9,890 nucleotides of DNA from Clostridia bacterium (lineage in GTDB: Bacteria > Bacillota > Clostridia > UBA1381), in assembly GCA_900751685.1 (NCBI GenBank), contig CAADSR010000099.1:1-9890 (forward strand). Direction: 5' to 3'. Position 1 is the first letter of the stretch; the number at the start of each line of letters is the position of its first letter. The notes beneath the pieces were generated by a model that saw only the letters and a list, made by a program, of their open reading frames with translations, searched no databases and was not told the DNA's origin. Both the position numbers and the translations under genes were made by a program. Of this stretch, positions 5,764 to 9,890 are shown in pieces.

Positions 5764-6558
5764 TTATCCTAACGCCACATCCAGCACCATCATAATCAGA
5801 AACCCTGCCATTACGCCTAATGTGCCAATATTGGAATGCTCCCCCAAATGGGCCTCGGGGATCAGCTCCTCCACGACCACATACATCATAGCGCCCGCCG
5901 CAAAGGCAAGGAGCCAAGGCATAAGGGGTGAGATCGTGCCTGCCACCAGGACGGTCAGGATCCCAAAAATAGGCTCTACGACCCCGGACAAGCTCCCGCA
6001 AAGGAACGCTTTGCCCCGGCTCATGCCTTCCTGGCGCAGGGGCAGGGAGATCGCCGCGCCTTCCGGGAAATTTTGGATCCCGATCCCGATCGCCAGTGCC
6101 ATCGCCGCCGCATATAAAGCCGGGTCGCCGCCGTGCTGCGCCGCAAGGGCAAAGGACAGCCCTACCGCCATCCCTTCCGGGATGTTGTGCAGGGTCACTG
6201 CAAATACTAACAGTGTCGTCCGCTTCAATTCACTTTTTACGCCCTCCGATTCTTTTGATCCAGGATGTAGATGGGGGAGCAGGGCGTCCAGCCCCATTAA
6301 AAATGCGATGCCTAATAAAAACCCGCCGGCCGCCGGGATCCAGCCGATGTTACCCGCCGCCTCCGCTTCTTCGATCGCCGGGACCAGCAGCGACCAAACA
6401 GACGCCGCGATCATGACCCCCGCTGCAAACCCTAAAAAGATACGCTGCACCGAGGTAGACGCCTGCTTGCGGAAGAAGAAAACCAATGCTGCTCCAAGGG
6501 TCGTCATCAAAAAAGTGAACCCTGTACCGCCGGCAGCCCATAAAAGTGCTTTTTCCAT
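5764..6558 (-). CDS. ZIP-family divalent metal transporter (GufA/ZupT-like)
   Basis: ZIP proteins move Zn2+ and related divalent ions (Fe2+, Mn2+) into the cytoplasm through eight membrane helices. The 264-residue product is strongly hydrophobic, with segments near 8-29, 38-60, 74-93, 116-140, 147-170, 184-208, 212-232 and 243-263. It carries the two metal-site signatures: HNIPEGMAVG on helix 4 (His124, Asn125, Glu128) and GIQNFPEGAA on helix 5 (Asn163, Glu166). Asn replacing His in the second is usual in the GufA-like branch. A short His-containing loop (PHLHPG, 95-100) follows helix 3. AGGAGG precedes the ATG and a consensus promoter lies upstream. No metal-regulator gene is adjacent except the BlaI-like gene downstream. 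The exact ion cannot be told from the sequence. Confidence 0.93.
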   Translation of the reverse strand: MEKALLWAAGGTGFTFLMTTLGAALVFFFRKQASTSVQRIFLGFAAGVMIAASVWSLLVPAIEEAEAAGNIGWIPAAGGFLLGIAFLMGLDALLPHLHPGSKESEGVKSELKRTTLLVFAVTLHNIPEGMAVGLSFALAAQHGGDPALYAAAMALAIGIGIQNFPEGAAISLPLRQEGMSRGKAFLCGSLSGVVEPIFGILTVLVAGTISPLMPWLLAFAAGAMMYVVVEELIPEAHLGEHSNIGTLGVMAGFLIMMVLDVALG

Positions 6559-6620
6559 AAAGATCCTCCTTTCTGTTTTGCTTTTTTATAGTTTAGTATA
6601 ACCAGGATATTTCTAAAATA

Positions 6621-6650
6621 AATATATCATACCATAGGATTTTCTGTCAA
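6621..6650 (-). promoter_or_regulatory. Sigma-A promoter of the ZIP transporter gene
   Basis: On the minus strand consensus TTGACA (6650-6645), an 18-base spacer and TATATT (6626-6621) preceded by an extended -10 TG. The start site is expected near 6614, giving a leader of about 55 bases before the ATG. Confidence 0.75.
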
Positions 6651-6652
6651 AT

Positions 6653-6677
6653 AAATAAGAGTAATTTTATCTTATTT
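6653..6677. promoter_or_regulatory. Inverted repeat just upstream of the ZIP promoter
   Basis: AAATAAGA (6653-6660) and TCTTATTT (6670-6677) form a perfect 8-bp inverted repeat with a 9-base spacer, beginning 2 bases upstream of the ZIP -35 box. It could be an activator or metal-regulator site. The region is very AT-rich, so chance or an UP-element-like role is possible. Confidence 0.3.
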
Positions 6678-6718
6678 TATAATTTTTCTTTTTAGAGCTT
6701 GTGCTGCAATAAAATCAG

Positions 6719-6760
6719 CTAAAAGACCAAGGCCGCCAGTTGGCGGCCTTGGTCTTTTAG
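6719..6760 (-). terminator. Terminator of the HAD phosphatase gene, 19-bp perfect stem
   Basis: CTAAAAGACCAAGGCCGCC (6719-6737) pairs perfectly with 6742-6760 around an AGTT loop. It begins 12 bases after the phosphatase stop codon on the minus strand. The minus-strand arm ends in CTTTTAG and is followed by TGATTTTATT, so it can work as an intrinsic terminator. It shares the AAGGCCGC/GCGGCCTT core with the hairpin at 8-43. Confidence 0.85.
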
Positions 6761-6772
6761 GATCTCTCTCAA

Positions 6773-8257
6773 TTATTTTGTAAGCTTTTCCTCTGTTTCG
6801 CCCAGTAGGATGCTTTTTTCGCTTGCCCGGAACATTCCGCTGTTCTCATCACGGCCCTGCAACACATATTTTGCGTCCTCCGCTCCAATGGACTCCGCCG
6901 CCTCTTTGGATATGGACATAAAGCTGTCGCTTCTCACACGGTTCACGATCAATCCAAGCTGCATGTCAGGATATTCCGTTATCATATTGAAATCTCCCGC
7001 ACTGTCTCCTGCCACAAGGATAGGCCCTCTGTTTTTATACATTCCCCTTATAAATGCGTTGACCGTGTGGGCTTTTCCCTTTCCCTGGGTCTGGAAATAA
7101 TTATCGTCGTACTCGTTGATGTACCGTCCTTGCCCGTCTGTTTTAAGCCTCATGGCATATACATTCCCACTTTTAACGTTGTAGCCGTATTTGGGGTTTG
7201 TTACAGCCGCATATACAACATCGTAAAAGGAAGCTGAGCATACATATACATCGATCCCATTTTCCATAAGGGTATTGTACAGATCCTTCATTTCTTCCGG
7301 GAACGCAAGCCCGGTCTTGTAGCTGACGGAAACTACCCCGGCCTTCCCAGGAAGGGATTCAGGACTTGTCCAGGTCTCTTTTTTAAACTCGCCGTAGGAG
7401 AGCCAGTAGTCATGGGACTCCGTTGCCAAAGCCTGCACCTCTGCGCTGGTCATGCCTGTAAACAGGTACGTTACCCAGGGATAGCCCACGGAAGCGTCAA
7501 AGGTGTCATTGACTGCCGCATACAGAAAGCGGACCTTCGCTTTAAAATCCTGATATTCGTCTGTCTGCTTGATCTCATCCAGGGAAACGGTCCCGCCAGC
7601 TCCAAACCCTGTATAATTTTTGTATAAATATTCATAATCACTGGCGCAGTCTTCCGCTAAAATCTTGACGTTGAGCGCGCTGCCCTCTGAATTTTTATAG
7701 CTGTCCTCAAAAGGCTGCTCAATATCCGGGATCCCGGTTTCAAGCACCTCCGCCATTTGCTCCGGCGCGATCTTAAATCTTAGATTTTCAAGCTGGTATA
7801 TGAGCAGGGCTTCTTCAATATCATTGATCACTGTGGTATTGTCACAGTCAAAAACGGCATAAGGCTTGTCCGCCGCGCTATAAGCAGGGCTCATAATGCC
7901 ATTTTCCGTAATAAGCTTATGAAGGGCTTCATAGGTCGCCGGCGCCCAGTTGTTCTTTTGAAGGACCCGGGCAGCCTCGCCGGGCTCCGCTGGCCCGTCC
8001 TCACGGTACGCTTTGGAGGTGTTTATCCTGACCGAATTTGTTTCCCCATCCCATTCCACTGCAAAATCTAAAAGCCTGCCGATATCGCGGAGCTTAAAAT
8101 AGTTATTGTCTTTAATGTTATACCCTTCTACCTGCACCTTTGACCCGTTTATATAGACAGATGAGTCTGTAGTGTCTGCATCCTCTGCCATAACGGGCGC
8201 TGCTGTGGCAAGCATTGCACAAAGTGTGAGTAAAGCTATCTTTTTATTTTTCATCAT
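6773..8257 (-). CDS. Secreted HAD-family phosphatase with copper-amine-oxidase-N-like stalk domain
   Basis: The 494-residue product begins with a Sec signal peptide: KNKK, a hydrophobic core, then a likely cleavage after PVMA at residue 24. Residues about 33-81 (VYINGSKVQVEGYNIKDNNYFKLRDIGRLL) form the stalk domain related to the copper amine oxidase N-terminal domain, common in exported Clostridia proteins. Residues about 130-445 are a HAD hydrolase: motif I FDCDNTT (nucleophile Asp137, acid Asp139), motif II VCSAS (Ser341), a candidate Lys at 393/395, and motif III GDSAGDF (Asp418, Asp422). The segment after motif I (NDIEEALLIYQLE) resembles phosphorylcholine phosphatases such as Pseudomonas PchP, so hydrolysis of phosphorylcholine or a similar phosphomonoester outside the cell is the best guess. 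The large insert between motifs I and II is the cap. AAAGGG lies 8 bases before the start; an ATG three bases later is possible. It is monocistronic, with its own promoter and terminator. Confidence 0.85.
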   Translation of the reverse strand: MMKNKKIALLTLCAMLATAAPVMAEDADTTDSSVYINGSKVQVEGYNIKDNNYFKLRDIGRLLDFAVEWDGETNSVRINTSKAYREDGPAEPGEAARVLQKNNWAPATYEALHKLITENGIMSPAYSAADKPYAVFDCDNTTVINDIEEALLIYQLENLRFKIAPEQMAEVLETGIPDIEQPFEDSYKNSEGSALNVKILAEDCASDYEYLYKNYTGFGAGGTVSLDEIKQTDEYQDFKAKVRFLYAAVNDTFDASVGYPWVTYLFTGMTSAEVQALATESHDYWLSYGEFKKETWTSPESLPGKAGVVSVSYKTGLAFPEEMKDLYNTLMENGIDVYVCSASFYDVVYAAVTNPKYGYNVKSGNVYAMRLKTDGQGRYINEYDDNYFQTQGKGKAHTVNAFIRGMYKNRGPILVAGDSAGDFNMITEYPDMQLGLIVNRVRSDSFMSISKEAAESIGAEDAKYVLQGRDENSGMFRASEKSILLGETEEKLTK

Positions 8258-8302
8258 TTTATTGACCCTTTCTTAAACTCGTTTATTTTTCTTTCCTTTA
8301 GG

Positions 8303-8331
8303 ATGATACCATGGCTCAAACCCGTTTTCAA
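8303..8331 (-). promoter_or_regulatory. Sigma-A promoter of the HAD phosphatase gene
   Basis: On the minus strand TTGAAA (8331-8326), a 17-base spacer and TATCAT (8308-8303) lie about 45 bases before the start codon. Apart from this promoter and the palindrome at 8412-8453, I see nothing in the 247-base gap between the phosphatase and the next gene. Confidence 0.7.
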
Positions 8332-8411
8332 TACAGTTTACCGAAGCTTTACACACATTTTACCACGCCTTTTTTTTACCAGAAAAATGTTTACACTATT
8401 TGCGTGCGAAA

Positions 8412-8453
8412 CAAACATAGCCCCCATTGGATATCCAATGGGGGCTATGTTTG
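8412..8453 (-). terminator. 42-base perfect palindrome, probable terminator of the XRE operon
   Basis: The 21 bases 8412-8432 (CAAACATAGCCCCC then ATTGGAT) are the exact reverse complement of 8433-8453, with no unpaired centre. It lies 51 bases past the stop of the 148-residue protein. On the minus strand the second arm ends TGTTTG and continues TTTCGC, a short T-rich exit, so it fits a terminator. As DNA it is an unusually long uninterrupted palindrome. Confidence 0.7.
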
Positions 8454-8504
8454 CTATGTACAAATACAAATAAAAGGAATGAGGGCGAAAAGTAAAATAG
8501 GCGC

Positions 8505-8951
8505 TCAAATCATTTTTTTATCCAAATACCGCCTGATGTATGTGGGGAACGCCATGTATGCTTTATGGAGCTGTCTAAGCTCTTTCACTGTCATGTTGTG
8601 TTTTTTCAGGCCTGCCTGGAAATCAGCCGATTCCTCTGTGCAGAGCTTGTCTAAGACTTTCTCTAGCTTCTTCCAGTGCCACAACAATTCCTGCTCGATG
8701 TCTTCGATCAAATCTTCCTCTATGATCCTGGCGCAAAACTGCATTGCGTCTTTTTTGGTTGCGAATTGGTAACGTATGGTCGAATAAAAAGTCTTGTTTT
8801 TCTTTGCGTCTTTGATGCAGATCCCATAAGGCCGCTCATGCAGGTCTAAACCGCACCAGTATGGGGCATTATAAATTTGATAGGTCACATAGTCCTTGCA
8901 TTTATATCTTATGCGGTGCGGGTGTGAATCTAAGTCCATTAAATAATCCAT
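8505..8951 (-). CDS. Conserved-looking protein of unknown function, third gene of XRE operon
   Basis: I do not recognise a family for this 148-residue protein. Residues 1-65 look mostly beta-strand, rich in Tyr, Cys and charged residues (IRYKCKDYVTYQIYNAPYWC, then GLDLHERPYGICIKDAKKNK). Residues 66-148 look helical, with an acidic patch (IIEEDLIEDIEQELLWHW) followed by a basic C-terminus (YIRRYLDKKMI). There is no signal peptide, membrane segment or obvious catalytic motif. GGAAGGA lies 9 bases before the ATG, inside the end of the upstream HTH gene, and only 5 bases separate the two genes, so they are surely co-transcribed. A role tied to the two HTH regulators (cofactor, sensor or target) is plausible but only by context. 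Confidence 0.75.
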   Translation of the reverse strand: MDYLMDLDSHPHRIRYKCKDYVTYQIYNAPYWCGLDLHERPYGICIKDAKKNKTFYSTIRYQFATKKDAMQFCARIIEEDLIEDIEQELLWHWKKLEKVLDKLCTEESADFQAGLKKHNMTVKELRQLHKAYMAFPTYIRRYLDKKMI

Positions 8952-8956
8952 ATTGT

Positions 8957-9304
8957 TTAGTCCTTCCCAGAATCATGCTTGTCATAAATTTTCAGTACCA
9001 ATAAAATAATCTCTAATTCCTTTACCGACAGAAAATACAGCTCCCGTTCCAGCTCGGGGGCGATAGCTCCTTTTTTATAGTAGGTAAGGTTGTCATAAAG
9101 AAGCACGTCTACGCTGACGCCCAAAGCGTCCGCAAGGCTGCACAGGGTTTTCATGGTAGGGATTGCGCCCCGGTTGTTCTCCAGTCCGCTGATATGGTTC
9201 CGGCTTAGGCCGCTGCGGCGGATCAGCTCTGTTTGGGACATATTGGCCATGATCCTGGCCTTGACGATGTTTAATGAAATGGATTCTCTATTTATTTCTA
9301 TCAT
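8957..9304 (-). CDS. XRE-family HTH protein, second of a tandem pair
   Basis: The 115-residue protein has a Cro/CI-type HTH at about 12-69: KARIMANMSQTELIRRSGLS is followed by RNHISGLENNRGAIPTMKTL and a typical LADALGVSVDVLL end. A helical tail (about 84-111, ELERELYFLSVKELEIILLV then LKIYDKHD) follows. The start at 9304 is chosen because AGGG lies 7 bases upstream and the HTH begins right after it; longer readings in this frame only translate the end of the upstream gene. It overlaps the upstream HTH gene by 17 bases, so translational coupling is likely. It is presumably a DNA-binding repressor of its own operon or of unlinked genes. Targets are unknown. Confidence 0.85.
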   Translation of the reverse strand: MIEINRESISLNIVKARIMANMSQTELIRRSGLSRNHISGLENNRGAIPTMKTLCSLADALGVSVDVLLYDNLTYYKKGAIAPELERELYFLSVKELEIILLVLKIYDKHDSGKD

Positions 9305-9626
9305 AAGTATCCCTGTTGTACTCCTTAATAATGTTAAGAAACATTTTTCTTTTTTCGACCGGCAAAGCTGCGACATAACCATTGATTTTCCGAATAAGCA
9401 CTTGTTTTTCGGAATCATCCTGGCCATTCATAAACTGCTCCACGGTGCAGTTGAAATAATTCAGGATGCCGATAATAATTGGCAGGCTAGGCTCACGGGA
9501 GGTCTGCTCGAGCCTGCTGATGGTTTTTTCGGAAACATCAATTGCATTTGCAATGTCTTCCTGGGTGACTTTAAGGAGCTTTCTTCTCATCTTTAAGTTG
9601 ATTCGGAACGTTTCATAATCAAACAT
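9288..9626 (-). CDS. XRE-family HTH protein, first of a tandem pair
   Basis: This 112-residue protein carries a Cro/CI-type HTH at about 7-66: RRKLLKVTQEDIANAIDVSE then KTISRLEQTSREPSLPII, ending LNYFNCTVEQFM. A C-terminal helix (about 80-106, GYVAALPVEKRKMFLNIIKE then YNRD) follows. That tail lines up with the tail of the second HTH protein (LPVEKRKMFLNIIKEYNRD against LSVKELEIILLVLKIYDKHD), which suggests an old duplication. AAGGGGG lies about 8 bases before the ATG. It heads a three-gene minus-strand unit. The nearest strong promoter is the TTGACA/TATAAT pair at the window's right edge, with a palindrome near its start site, so regulated expression is likely. It could regulate itself or form a heterodimer with its partner. 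Confidence 0.87.
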   Translation of the reverse strand: MFDYETFRINLKMRRKLLKVTQEDIANAIDVSEKTISRLEQTSREPSLPIIIGILNYFNCTVEQFMNGQDDSEKQVLIRKINGYVAALPVEKRKMFLNIIKEYNRDTYDRNK

Positions 9627-9835
9627 TATGAAATCCCCCTTTTTCTTCTGTGTTAAACCATTAAAATACTGTCAAATAACCATTATATATACATTTTAAC
9701 CCATAAAATCCCTAGAATGAACTACACCAGAAGAGAATCCGAAAAAATACGGGAACAAAATAGGACCAACGCCAATCCATTTTGGACCGGGACTGCACAG
9801 TATTTATATTTTACTACTTAAAAGTATTTTTATGT
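9627..9835. other. AT-rich leader upstream of the XRE operon
   Basis: This 209-base stretch lies between the edge promoter and the first XRE gene and holds no convincing gene. Weak minus-strand promoter-like pieces are a TTGACA at 9675-9670 without a good -10, and a TATAAT at 9687-9682 without a good -35. A 22-codon minus-strand reading frame (9780-9712) is hydrophobic but lacks a ribosome binding site. A nearer promoter for the XRE genes is therefore possible but not established. Confidence 0.4.
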
Positions 9836-9849
9836 ACACCGTACGGTGT
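9836..9849. promoter_or_regulatory. 14-base perfect palindrome, repressor operator candidate
   Basis: ACACCGTACGGTGT is a perfect palindrome. It lies roughly +5 to +18 relative to the start site predicted from the adjacent minus-strand promoter. Palindromes of this size and GC-rich centre in this place are typical of operators for dimeric repressors such as TetR/AcrR-family proteins; that family is my guess. It stands out from its AT-rich surroundings. Confidence 0.65.
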
Positions 9850-9860
9850 CTGTTTGAAAG

Positions 9861-9890
9861 ATTATAACACCAAATGGAGTACAATGTCAA
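9861..9890 (-). promoter_or_regulatory. Consensus sigma-A promoter pointing to the XRE operon
   Basis: On the minus strand consensus TTGACA (9890-9885), an 18-base spacer and consensus TATAAT (9866-9861). The predicted start is near 9854, so a transcript would run through the palindrome at 9836-9849 and reach the first XRE gene after about 228 bases. It could also serve a divergent regulatory region whose other half is off the window. Confidence 0.75.

Noticed and set aside
5699..6601. 300-codon plus-strand open frame opposite the ZIP gene
   Set aside because: It is antisense to a clear eight-helix transporter; the Pro/Ser/Ala-rich sequence is what such a complement gives.
8311..8772. 153-codon plus-strand open frame across the phosphatase/XRE-operon gap
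   Set aside because: It runs through the phosphatase promoter and the 42-base palindrome and is antisense to the 148-residue protein; it has no family features.
9153..9596. 147-codon plus-strand open frame opposite the two HTH genes
   Set aside because: It is antisense to two proteins with clear HTH motifs.
9712..9780. 22-codon hydrophobic minus-strand mini-frame in the XRE leader
   Set aside because: It has no Shine-Dalgarno site and is too short to judge; a leader-peptide role cannot be supported.

Overview
The window looks like chromosomal DNA of a mid-GC anaerobic Firmicute of the class Clostridia (Lachnospiraceae- or Eubacteriaceae-like). The reasons are strong GGAGG-type ribosome binding sites, consensus sigma-A promoters, many intrinsic hairpins, and the gene types present. 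The genus cannot be fixed from the sequence alone.

Plus-strand left half (1-5029): the tail of a bacterial microcompartment (BMC) operon. It encodes PduL phosphotransacylase with an N-terminal encapsulation-type helix, an EutN/CcmL pentamer vertex protein, a PduS-like flavin/Fe-S electron-transfer protein, and a PduT-like tandem-domain shell protein that keeps the cysteine used to hold a 4Fe-4S cluster. Together they suggest a compartment that converts an acyl-CoA to acyl-phosphate inside the shell and passes electrons across the shell through PduS-PduT. The enzyme that makes the aldehyde must lie to the left of the window. After a terminator come a DeoR/GlpR-type repressor, another terminator, and uxuA (D-mannonate dehydratase).

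Centre (5030-5287): a convergent intergenic stretch made almost entirely of consecutive inverted repeats. About eight can be drawn, some mutually exclusive. The outermost two can be read as terminators of the flanking genes; the rest is unexplained and is the strongest candidate here for an undescribed element.

Minus-strand right half (5288-9890): an orphan BlaI/MecI-family repressor with its own promoter; a ZIP-family (GufA/ZupT-like) divalent metal transporter with a consensus promoter; a secreted HAD-family phosphatase carrying a copper-amine-oxidase-N-like stalk domain; and a compact three-gene unit transcribed from the right. That unit is two small XRE-type HTH proteins, overlapping by 17 bases and alike even in their C-terminal tails, followed 5 bases later by a 148-residue protein of unknown function. 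It ends in a 42-base perfect palindrome. At the right edge, a promoter with consensus TTGACA and TATAAT points towards the XRE genes, with a 14-base perfect palindrome just past the predicted start site, an arrangement typical of a repressor operator. No rRNA, tRNA, CRISPR array or insertion sequence was recognised.
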